Assembly: GCA_012862575.1 (NCBI GenBank)
Contig: BLSF01000063.1
Span: 1 to 64,000 of the forward strand
Direction: 5' to 3'
DNA length: 64,000 bases
Source of the DNA: Parietichytrium sp. I65-24A
Taxonomy: Eukaryota > Sar > Bigyra > Thraustochytrida > Thraustochytriidae
Made by a program: the position numbers and the translations under genes. Of the stretch, positions 1-7,518 are shown piece by piece. The notes beneath the pieces were generated by a model that saw only the letters and a list, made by a program, of their open reading frames with translations, ran no database searches and had not been told where the DNA came from. The number at the start of each line of letters is the position of its first letter. Positions within the stretch are counted from its first letter, which is position 1.

Positions 1-565
1 GGAAAAACAACAGGTATCCGTGGATACGGCGAGAATCGGGTGGCAGAGCGAGCATACACTCTAGAGTCTCCAACAAACCACATTCGATCAGAGGCTCCAT
101 CAGCTCCGGAGACCGCCTCACGAGTTGAACGAGGATTGCTTCCGCTTGGCAGCTGTACTCGGAATGCGCATTCGACTTCTTCATGTTCTCCACAAATGAT
201 TTGCAGATAACTGACATCCGTGAGAGTCCATACTGGAATTCATTGACATGATCCTCCTCCTCATAATACGGAGTGGTACTGGCAAACAGACCGAAGAGTG
301 CGACAGCTTCGTCGCATTTTCCGGACACCATTTCCAGCATAAAATCCATCCGCTCGACAAACAACGACTTCCAGATGTTCTCTTTTACACGGTATGACGA
401 TGACGAACATTCCAGCGAACCCAATACAGCGCTTAACATCCTACGTCTGGTTTCAAAGCATGGAGTACTGAGTACCACCCCCGTCGAGGATAGCCAACAA
501 TTTGCCACTGATATTGTCGTCGTCACCGACAGAAGAAGCATCTCCTCAAAATTCACCCCAGGCAT
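1..565 (-). CDS. Partial gene of unknown function, 3' end beyond the left edge
   Basis: On the minus strand, reading from the ATG at 565 leftwards, a stop-free frame of 188 codons runs off the window edge. The protein is Leu-, Cys- and Ser-rich and looks all-helical, with stretches such as LVRRSPELMEPLIECGLLE and MLSAVLGSLECSSSSYRVKE that resemble ARM/HEAT-type helical repeats; I cannot assign it to a named family. The ATG context follows a GT/TG-rich leader, and an in-frame stop lies further upstream, so the start is plausible. The neighbour at 1046 is divergent, leaving about 480 bp of shared promoter space. What argues for coding is the frame length and the amino-acid composition only. An upstream exon cannot be excluded because short 5' introns occur elsewhere in this window. 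Confidence 0.6.
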   Translation of the reverse strand, partial: MPGVNFEEMLLLSVTTTISVANCWLSSTGVVLSTPCFETRRRMLSAVLGSLECSSSSYRVKENIWKSLFVERMDFMLEMVSGKCDEAVALFGLFASTTPYYEEEDHVNEFQYGLSRMSVICKSFVENMKKSNAHSEYSCQAEAILVQLVRRSPELMEPLIECGLLETLECMLALPPDSRRIHGYLLFF

Positions 566-1045
566 CGTACGTACAATCACAACACGCACGCACACCCACA
601 CCTTCTTCAACTCTCTCTATCTCTCCCTCTCTACTACTATAGATAGCTCTAGACTAGCTACTAGACTGCTAATGAGTAGCGCGTATGTTGTTGTATCCGC
701 ACTGTCCCCGCTGTCCCCTCCGTCCGTGCGCGCGAAATGAGCGTCCCAAAATAATAATGGTCCAGATACCAGTGGCCCCTCAACTCAAGACGTGTCTCTC
801 AGCGTTGACGGTGGACAACAAGCACGTCTCAAGGCGACAAGAAGGAGGGCAACATATTGTATTGTATATCTTGCTCTGAGAAAGAAAGAGCGAGCGCGGC
901 GACATCGAAAAGAAGAGACAAGAGAGAATAGAGACTAGAGAAGAGACAAGAGAGAATAGAGAATAGAGAATAGAGAACGGCGACGGCTGCGAGAAGGATC
1001 TAGTAACACAAAGAAAGGAAAGCGTTGGAGAGTGCGTCGAAGCCG
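566..1045. other. Divergent intergenic region (promoter space)
   Basis: It lies between two divergent genes. It holds CT-rich tracts (600-640), A/G-rich runs with AGAGAATAGAGA-type tandem units (about 920-980) just upstream of the right-hand gene, and no credible ORF or RNA gene. Confidence 0.6.
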
Positions 1046-2137
1046 ATGGGGAAAGGCGACGCAGCGCACAAGAAACGCGGCGAAAGCGCAGCGGAAGGAC
1101 CCTCCGAAGTGGGCGAGGCAGGGCGGGTGCTCTTGTCTTCGACGATCATGGGCAGCTCAGCTGGCATAGCAGCTACGTGTAGACACTTTTCCGGCGTGCG
1201 AGCGGCTGGGTCTCACGGCGCTCAAGATGCTGGGCCGAGTAGCAAACAACAGCACTCTAAGCAAAAGAAGAACTCAAAGGTATTGATGATGAAGAAAGCG
1301 GCGGCGGAGAGGAGCGTCAAGCAAGGCTTTTCAAACTGTTCAAGCGGGGAAATGGGTACCGCTTTTATTGTACCTGATGATAGTTTAGAGCTTGGTGCTC
1401 GTGATGTGGCGCCGCGGGAGAATAGCGAGAGCGGCAAAACAACCTCGAAACTGGGGTCTTTACGAAGACAGATTGTTCAGGAGACCGAAAGATTTCTCAA
1501 GCTCGCAGGGGCAAACGAAGGGCTTTTGGAAATGAAGCTCGCCCAGCAGAAGAAGCATAATCGATTTTTGCGGAAAAGAGTTCGCATGACGAAGGAAATA
1601 CCAGTACCCGTTCCAAGACCTGACAACGCTGCGGACGAAAGCCGAGCCGCGAACCTGAGCGAATCTCAAAGCGAATTTGCGGGATCATACGGCCAGCGGG
1701 CTGAAAGATGGAAGACGCCCACAACTTGTGAATACGACAGCGATTCGACGTGGGCGTCCACCACAACTAATACGACTGCAACTCCATCTACAACGACAGT
1801 CACACACGCGCCCGCATCCTTTGCACGGCGTCATATGGACGAAAAGGCGGCGGCGAGTTCCAGAGGGCGAGAACTGTATCGTCTCACCTTGCGCGACGAC
1901 CAACAGGAGCTCTTGGCACAAGCTCGAGAGCTCATAAACATCCTCGGGCACTCTGGCCAAGACTTGCCCAAAAGCTCTCGCTCCACAACCAAGCCTTCTA
2001 TAAACAGCAGCCTCGACGCAGATTCCTCCCCGCTCATGCAGCTCTTCGCCAAGAAGAATGTCATCCTCACTGCGCTGGAGCTCCTTCACCAGCATCTCGA
2101 TGCCGCCGACCAAATTTCTTCCCGCGACGCCCCGTAA
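1046..2137 (+). CDS. Hypothetical Ser/Thr/Lys-rich protein, 363 aa
   Basis: I do not recognise this protein. The open frame starts upstream at a TTG, so I take the first ATG (1046). Residues 1-150 are low-complexity, Gly/Ser/Lys-rich and probably disordered. A helical basic segment around residues 140-190 (LRRQIVQETERFLKLAGANE followed by QQKKHNRFLRKRVRM) could be a short coiled coil or nucleic-acid contact. A Thr/Ser-rich linker follows around residues 225-255. A second helical block sits near the C-terminus (ELYRLTLRDDQQELLAQARE and LFAKKNVILTALELLHQHLD). No signal peptide or membrane segment is seen. The length of the frame and the two amphipathic helical blocks argue that it is real. No function is proposed. 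Confidence 0.55.
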   Translation: MGKGDAAHKKRGESAAEGPSEVGEAGRVLLSSTIMGSSAGIAATCRHFSGVRAAGSHGAQDAGPSSKQQHSKQKKNSKVLMMKKAAAERSVKQGFSNCSSGEMGTAFIVPDDSLELGARDVAPRENSESGKTTSKLGSLRRQIVQETERFLKLAGANEGLLEMKLAQQKKHNRFLRKRVRMTKEIPVPVPRPDNAADESRAANLSESQSEFAGSYGQRAERWKTPTTCEYDSDSTWASTTTNTTATPSTTTVTHAPASFARRHMDEKAAASSRGRELYRLTLRDDQQELLAQARELINILGHSGQDLPKSSRSTTKPSINSSLDADSSPLMQLFAKKNVILTALELLHQHLDAADQISSRDAP

Positions 2138-2571
2138 ACGAAGCCCCCAAGCTCCCATCCCTGACCATACATATACACAACTTACAACAATCATCCACGT
2201 GTACTGAGTACCCTTTGCCCACTGACATATTCTCCTCTCCCAGCATCCGCCAACCAACCATCCATGCCATTCGCGTTCCATACCGGTGTCCCGCACGCTC
2301 CACATTCCTAGCACAGCTTCCACGAAACCAACTCCGTCGCCAGTGTCGCCAGTGTCGCCAGTCCTGCTTTTCGACATTTTTCGACCTTGCCTCTCAGACT
2401 ACATGCGAGAGGTATTCGTGAGACTGGCGCAGGAGACAACCCAACTACACCAGTGCTCGCGCTTCTCGAGCACGGCGCGCGCGAGCACGAAGCTTCTGGC
2501 ACGCGGCTGACGTTGACGTTGACATTGACATTGACATAGACGGCTTTACAAGCGCGAGACGGAGGAGAGCC
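2138..2571. other. Intergenic region upstream of WASHC3
   Basis: It contains a GTACTGAGTAC quasi-palindrome at 2201-2211, a short CCAGTGTCG repeat (about 2340-2360), and the TGACRT array annotated separately. No gene is seen. Confidence 0.6.
2508..2537 (+). repeat. Five tandem TGACRT hexamers just upstream of WASHC3
   Basis: Two TGACGT units are followed by three TGACAT units, ending 34 bp before the ATG at 2572. TGACGT is the half-site recognised by many bZIP factors, so the array could be regulatory or simply 5' UTR sequence. The repeat is seen directly; the role is inference. Confidence 0.5.
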
Positions 2572-3306
2572 ATGTCGAGACTGGAGCAAGACGAGCCCGC
2601 GCACCTGCCGCTGGGCCACAGTGTACTGCTCGTGAACAGCTTCGTGGCTCGCACGACGGAGTTTCTGAAGGCGTTCGGCGCTCAGTGCGACGCCAAATTG
2701 AGAGACGTTGCGCGCAAGCTCTCACATACAGAAGCGCAGCTGGTGTTGCTGGAGGCAAAGTTGGCCAGCGTTCGCGGACTCTGCGACTCCGTCTCCGAAG
2801 AGAGCCCTCGCGCGGCGGAGCAGCAACAGCAGCAACAGCAGCAGCAACAACAACAACAACAACAACAACAACAGACATTGGGTGCCGAGCAGGAGGGCGG
2901 GGATGTTGAGACGCCTGCGCGGGGCGGAGCTGAGCGCTCGAATGGCTTCGAGCAGGGAAGCGGGAAGGAGTTGCCGCCAAAGTACGCCAAGCTGCTCCAA
3001 CTTGGCATGCCACGTGAGCATGTGCTGCTAAAGATGAAGAGCGAATGCGGGGAAGACGCAGTTGATGGGCTCCAGATGGGGACTGCTCCCCTTGTCGAGG
3101 TACCTTCTGACGAGCCACGCGACGGCCCTGAAGGAGATGCTGCAGTTGCTAGTTCAAGTGGAAAAGCGGATGGACGGGGGATGGAAGAGGAGTCGAAGGA
3201 GCTTGCTGTGTACCTTAAAATGCTGAAAATGGGGGTACCGCGCGGAAGCGTAGTGCAGAAAATGGCCATCGAGGGCGTTGACGCTTCGCTTCTTCCTGAA
3301 GGATAA
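2572..3306 (+). CDS. WASHC3: WASH complex subunit 3 (CCDC53-like)
   Basis: This is a CCDC53/WASHC3 homologue of 244 aa, a subunit of the WASH complex that drives Arp2/3 actin assembly on endosomes. The N-terminal helix (about residues 18-70; LLVNSFVARTTEFLKAFGAQ, then EAKLASVRGL) matches the conserved trimerising coiled coil, and the C-terminal block YLKMLKMGVPRGSVVQKM with DASLLPEG matches the family's YxxMxxxGVPxxxxxxKM motif. Between them is an 18-glutamine tract (2821-2874) and a disordered acidic linker. Unusually the C-terminal motif occurs twice: an earlier, degenerate copy reads YAKLLQLGMPREHVLLKM (about residues 142-159). The start is a clear ATG after a GA-rich leader. It converges on the sorting-nexin gene at 3568. 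The family call is strong; function in this organism is inferred. Confidence 0.88.
   Translation: MSRLEQDEPAHLPLGHSVLLVNSFVARTTEFLKAFGAQCDAKLRDVARKLSHTEAQLVLLEAKLASVRGLCDSVSEESPRAAEQQQQQQQQQQQQQQQQQQTLGAEQEGGDVETPARGGAERSNGFEQGSGKELPPKYAKLLQLGMPREHVLLKMKSECGEDAVDGLQMGTAPLVEVPSDEPRDGPEGDAAVASSSGKADGRGMEEESKELAVYLKMLKMGVPRGSVVQKMAIEGVDASLLPEG
2821..2874 (+). repeat. CAG/CAA microsatellite coding for 18 glutamines
   Basis: A mixed CAG/CAA run lies inside the WASHC3-like gene, between its coiled coil and C-terminal motifs. It stays in frame and makes a polyglutamine linker. Confidence 0.95.
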
Positions 3307-3567
3307 ACAGGGGAGAGGTACCGAGTGACGGGCAGCATTGTAAACAAAGGACTATAGCTATGATACGGCGAAATCAGAATCGCGGAAGCTCAAGTCCACT
3401 TCCCTTTCTCTCTATCTACGATACCTTGAGAAAACGTTGTGTACCAAAGAACGCCTGATGAAAAGGACCACACAAGAGGACGAACAAAGTGAAACAGAGG
3501 CTGATACGTAACAGAAACTTGATGGAAATTATGCAAACACAGTGTCTATACTTTACGGGGCAGGAAC

Positions 3568-6126
3568 CTAATCGTGGAAGCTTTTCGTGGATTTTTGCTC
3601 GGCCATCTGCGAGAGCTTGAGACGAAGCTCTTCGATGGGGTTGGATGGAGGGAGAGCACTGAATATGCTTTTCTTTTTCGGCGCTTCGGGGTCTTCAGCA
3701 ACCTTCTTCAGATTCTTCTGGGTCGCCCCCTTCAACTCGGAAAGCAAGTTCATGGGAGCCCTTGGCAAAGCGGGGCTTGGAGGCGCGGCGTCAACCCCAT
3801 CCCGCAATTTACGCACATTCACGGACTTTGCACCCTTTTTCTGGGGGGATACATTTACACCTGCGTCCTCTTCATCTTCGCTCAAATCAAAGTCAAATTT
3901 GACAGACTTCTTTTTGGATGCCTTCTTTTTGGCTTTTTTCTGCTCCTTTGCCTTGCTCTTTTCCGCCTCGAGATGGCGTTCAAGATCTTCTTTTTCCTTC
4001 TTGAGCATCAGTGCAAGCTCCTCCTTTTCTTTCTCCAGCTCGCGCAATTTACGCTCACGATCCTTTTTCATTTCCAGATCATGCTCGTGCTCCTTTTCAA
4101 GCTCCAGCTCACGCTCACGCTCACGCTCCAACTCGCGTTCACGCTCCAACTCTAGTTCGCGCTCGCGTTCCAGTTCCAGCTCGCGCTCACGTTCCAGCTC
4201 CAGCTCGCGCTCACGTTCCAGCTCCAGCTCGCGTTCCCTGCTTGATCCGTGCAGGTCGTCTTCGTCGTCACCGGAGCTCAAACCTTCCTCTGGAGACTCC
4301 CCTTTGGACTTTGCAGACATTTTGTCCAGGCCTGGCGGAGCGACGGGCTTCTTAGGCGGGCCCCGAGGCTCCGGGGCTGGGGGCGTGGCCGATTTGCTCT
4401 TTTTGCCGCGACCATTCATCACTCCCTTGGGGGCCCTACCGCTGCTTGCGCCTTGTGTAGCCACCTCGACGCAGGATCCAGGCACCAAACCGGAATGACC
4501 TTTCTGGTTCGTGGCATACCACAGATTGTCTCCAACCCTCTTTCCAGTAACGACTTCTCCATCAGTGACATCAAGTTCGTCACTTCGAGTTGCGGTAAAG
4601 TCTTCAATGACGTACAACTCCACTCCTTGAATCGATGTCTTCATCTGAGCGCTTTGATCGTTGAAACCTTCCCCGATCACGCTTGAGAGTAAAGCGTCAG
4701 GGTCCTGAACAAACTTGTTCTTGCGCGATTTGGACAACCTGAGCAAAGATGCCATCCTGTGTTTGGCTCGCTTTTGATGCAAATGTGCCGACTGCGTGTC
4801 CGACGTTGAGACAGAATCGGCGTCTGAATTGGCGCGCTCATTTCTCGCCACAATTAGCTGGCCTTTGACATCGCGGCCAAGTCGCACGTCAGAACCCGTG
4901 CCGTCAAAGACCTTGCAGAGTTCGTCGAGACCCCGAAGGTGGAAACGAGCGAGATTTTGCATGATCTGGTCCATCCGAAGCGTGCGCGCAGAGCGGTACC
5001 TGAGAAGCTCCATACCTAACAGGCCACGCTCCAGTTGCATGAGTTCACGCTCAGTTGACTCCGTCTCGCGAGTGGCCTCCAGCAACGTCTTACTGCGCAT
5101 TACGTCCAGGGTCCGCTGCATCTTACCTTTGGCGTCTCCATCCTTGGCAATTTTCTCCTCCAATGTGGCTATTTCCTTTTGAATAGCTGAGACGAGCGAC
5201 ATGGCCTTTCTGTGGATTGCCAGCTTCCTAATAATGTTCTCAATGTTCTCCTTCCACATTTCCGCAATCCCAATCTCAAAAGTTATGGGGTCAACGAGGA
5301 CCTTGAGGAAAGATTTGGAGTTGTAGGTCTCTGACTTCATGACAGCGGCATACTGCGAAGTTTGGTCTGCCATCTGTAGCACCACGTCGGACATTTTCGA
5401 GACCTTCGTGGATCCGGAAAGCTGGGCGCTTCCGGCGAGCAGCTGGATGCTGTCGCGCTCGAGGACGTACATGTCAGCGAACGCCTGGTAGAGCTCCATT
5501 GAAGAGGAGGCAAATATATTTAGCTTCTCGGCGTGAAGCTTGGCCGACTTTTTGAGCTTCTTGAGCTGAGCTTTAATCATTTCCAGCTCATTGGAAATTG
5601 CTGTACACACCTGCTGAGAGTTTTGAACCGTGGACTCGTGGAGTGACTGCTTCCAGCGATTGAAGCCCTCGCTTGAAGCGGTTTCGATGGCTTTGTTCCC
5701 ATCCGCCAGAGCGCGGTCAAACTTATCCTTATGCAAAACAAATTTGTCCCAGGAATCATCCGCGCGAAAGAACGGGTTTTCCGCCACACCCTGGATGAAG
5801 AACTCGAGCATGTGCATGCGTTTGGCGACGAACTGCTCTGATTTGGAGTTCAGCATTTGCTGTGGAGGCAAACTAGGGATGCAGCTCCCCGGAAATCTCT
5901 TGCTGAGCACCGTCCGGAAGGCCACAAAGTCCTTGTAGCTGCGCTCCACCATCGACGACCCTTCCCTGGACGTCGTCCTCACCCCGTACAGAACCGAAGA
6001 CTTGAACAGCCCCTTGCTCTCCTTCCTCGGCTCGCTGATGGACACCAGCACCGGGTCCTCATCCGTCAGCCGCACCCATTCCTTCAACGGCAGGCTGGGA
6101 TTCAACAGCTGGTACCCCGTCGCCAT
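3568..6126 (-). CDS. Sorting nexin: PX-BAR with SH3, ER/EL-repeat helix and WH2-like tail
   Basis: An 852-residue protein. The longest frame starts at TTG 6222; I choose the ATG at 6126. The PX domain (about residues 25-133) keeps ERSYKDF, the IPSLPP loop and a conserved C-terminal helix, as in phosphoinositide-binding sorting nexins of endosomes. A Vps5-type BAR coiled coil follows (about 145-425). An SH3 domain (about 502-557) shows ELYVIEDFTA, DELDV, LWYA and GLVPGSCVE. Then come a Pro-rich linker, a strikingly regular ERERELELE array (about 629-735) typical of a stable single alpha helix, a basic/acidic stretch, and near the C-terminus MNLLSELKGATQKNLKKV (792-809), which resembles an actin-binding WH2 motif. 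PX-BAR proteins normally end after BAR. The gene is convergent with WASHC3, 261 bp away. PX/BAR/SH3 calls are firm; WH2 is an inference from motif similarity. Confidence 0.85.
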   Translation of the reverse strand: MATGYQLLNPSLPLKEWVRLTDEDPVLVSISEPRKESKGLFKSSVLYGVRTTSREGSSMVERSYKDFVAFRTVLSKRFPGSCIPSLPPQQMLNSKSEQFVAKRMHMLEFFIQGVAENPFFRADDSWDKFVLHKDKFDRALADGNKAIETASSEGFNRWKQSLHESTVQNSQQVCTAISNELEMIKAQLKKLKKSAKLHAEKLNIFASSSMELYQAFADMYVLERDSIQLLAGSAQLSGSTKVSKMSDVVLQMADQTSQYAAVMKSETYNSKSFLKVLVDPITFEIGIAEMWKENIENIIRKLAIHRKAMSLVSAIQKEIATLEEKIAKDGDAKGKMQRTLDVMRSKTLLEATRETESTERELMQLERGLLGMELLRYRSARTLRMDQIMQNLARFHLRGLDELCKVFDGTGSDVRLGRDVKGQLIVARNERANSDADSVSTSDTQSAHLHQKRAKHRMASLLRLSKSRKNKFVQDPDALLSSVIGEGFNDQSAQMKTSIQGVELYVIEDFTATRSDELDVTDGEVVTGKRVGDNLWYATNQKGHSGLVPGSCVEVATQGASSGRAPKGVMNGRGKKSKSATPPAPEPRGPPKKPVAPPGLDKMSAKSKGESPEEGLSSGDDEDDLHGSSRERELELERERELELERERELELERERELELERERELERERERELELEKEHEHDLEMKKDRERKLRELEKEKEELALMLKKEKEDLERHLEAEKSKAKEQKKAKKKASKKKSVKFDFDLSEDEEDAGVNVSPQKKGAKSVNVRKLRDGVDAAPPSPALPRAPMNLLSELKGATQKNLKKVAEDPEAPKKKSIFSALPPSNPIEELRLKLSQMAEQKSTKSFHD

Positions 6127-6212
6127 CGCTGCACCTTCGCCCCGGTCCTCTGGCCCGTCTAATCTGATCTGCTTCGCTGCTGCCTTGCGACCGACAGGCG
6201 GATTGACGAGTG

Positions 6213-6252
6213 AATCAACCAATCAACCAGTCAACCAATCAACCAATCAACG
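6213..6252. repeat. Five AATCAACC octamers
   Basis: A short tandem array with one or two substitutions, lying about 90 bp upstream of the sorting-nexin ATG, probably in its 5' leader. Confidence 0.9.
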
Positions 6253-6353
6253 AATGCCGCTCCGATCGCAACCTGCGCGTTGCTCCCTCCCTGTATATAT
6301 ACTCTCGCTCGCTCGCTCTTGTCGAGTATTGTCGAGTACTGCGATAGATGTGT

Positions 6354-6430
6354 GAGATGTGAGATGTGAGATGTGAGATGTGAGATGTGAGATGTGAGAT
6401 GTGAGATGTGAGATGTGAGATGTGAGATGA
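6354..6430. repeat. GAGATGT heptamer tandem array
   Basis: Ten perfect GAGATGT units (6354-6423) and one imperfect unit lie upstream of the sorting-nexin gene. It is a simple satellite; spacing and lack of spacers exclude a CRISPR. Confidence 0.95.
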
Positions 6431-7518
6431 TGTGAGTGTGGTGTGCGCAATGTGTGAGAGCAAAGAATTCATAGAACCAATGTAACACAACGCGCCACTT
6501 CTATTCTGGCTAGTAGGGAGAGTAGCTGCTCTGGTGAGTGATCAACTTATTCTCTGTCAGTAGATTGCTATTGCCTTATTGTGCCTAGCGCATGGATATG
6601 AATGAATAGGGACGACGCCTGTGTCCAGCGCGCTCTTTCGGGGCGCTATTATAGTATTGGATAAGAAAGTTATAGAGAGTAGATGTGGGATATGATTGTG
6701 TATGCAAGGTTATGTGGGATTACGCTTTTTTGGTAAGAGGTGCTATTTTGCTGATTGATGTTTGGACGTTTGCGAAAGTGTTGTGGAGAAGGAGAGGAAC
6801 ACGTTTTTCCAGCTCTGGCAGAGAAGGCAACCGGTTTGTTGTCTAATTTTCGAAATGATTTTTTTTAGCTTCTGACTGTAGCACAGCCTGATCATTACTG
6901 GTTCTGGTGCCCTGCCGATTCTGCCGATACTTTTTTCCGAAGTGAATTCTGAAACACATGTCATGTTGTGCTGATTGGGAGTGTGGAACACCAATAGTGT
7001 TTTGATCGCGTTTGGCTAGTTTTTCGCTAATTAGCAAGTAGTAAGGAGCGCAAGAGCCCACCTATGACCGCCTTACGAGCCTTGCCCATGCCAGTCAAAG
7101 GTGTGCACATAGCATCGCTCGTACTGAGGAGTACAAAATCAAAAAAAAAACGAAATCAAAGAAATCATCGATGCTGTGAAAGAAAGTTGCAAGCAGAGTA
7201 CGTACCGGGTGCCGGTACTGTACCAGTGCCATCTCATGCCGGAAACCAAATAGATCACAAAAAGCGAATGAGAGGTTTCCGGCAATCAACTGTAACTCAG
7301 GCTTTTTTTTTAGTATGGCAAGTGTGAGTGTTAGTAGCGAGCGCTCTTTGTCGAAACAGTCAGTGAAGGCATACCAATCGCGACCACGTGCCCCGCCATT
7401 TCTGCACCCCACTATAGCAGTGGTTACAGCTGCTCACTGTCGCTTGCTTCCGCTGGCATTTCGAGGGTAGTATACCGGTACTCAGTACCGGTACGTTCAG
7501 GTCACGGTCTGTAAAGCC
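6431..7518. other. Intergenic region, no gene seen
   Basis: About 1.1 kb between two minus-strand genes. A/T-richer than the coding flanks, with poly-A/T runs (7140, 7301) and a 17-bp palindrome CCGGTACTCAGTACCGG at 7475-7491. No conserved ORF, tRNA or mobile element was recognised. Confidence 0.55.

Noticed and set aside
2682-3347. Minus-strand frame with a poly-Cys run
   Set aside because: Complement of the polyglutamine WASHC3 gene.
3587-4498. Plus-strand frame of 303 aa rich in SRSRS repeats, suggestive of an RS splicing factor
   Set aside because: It is antisense to the ERERELELE array of the sorting nexin; no RRM is present and composition explains the RS pattern.
6354-6430. Regular repeat array as a possible CRISPR or telomere
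   Set aside because: Pure 7-bp tandem repeat without spacers, and it is internal, not at a chromosome end.
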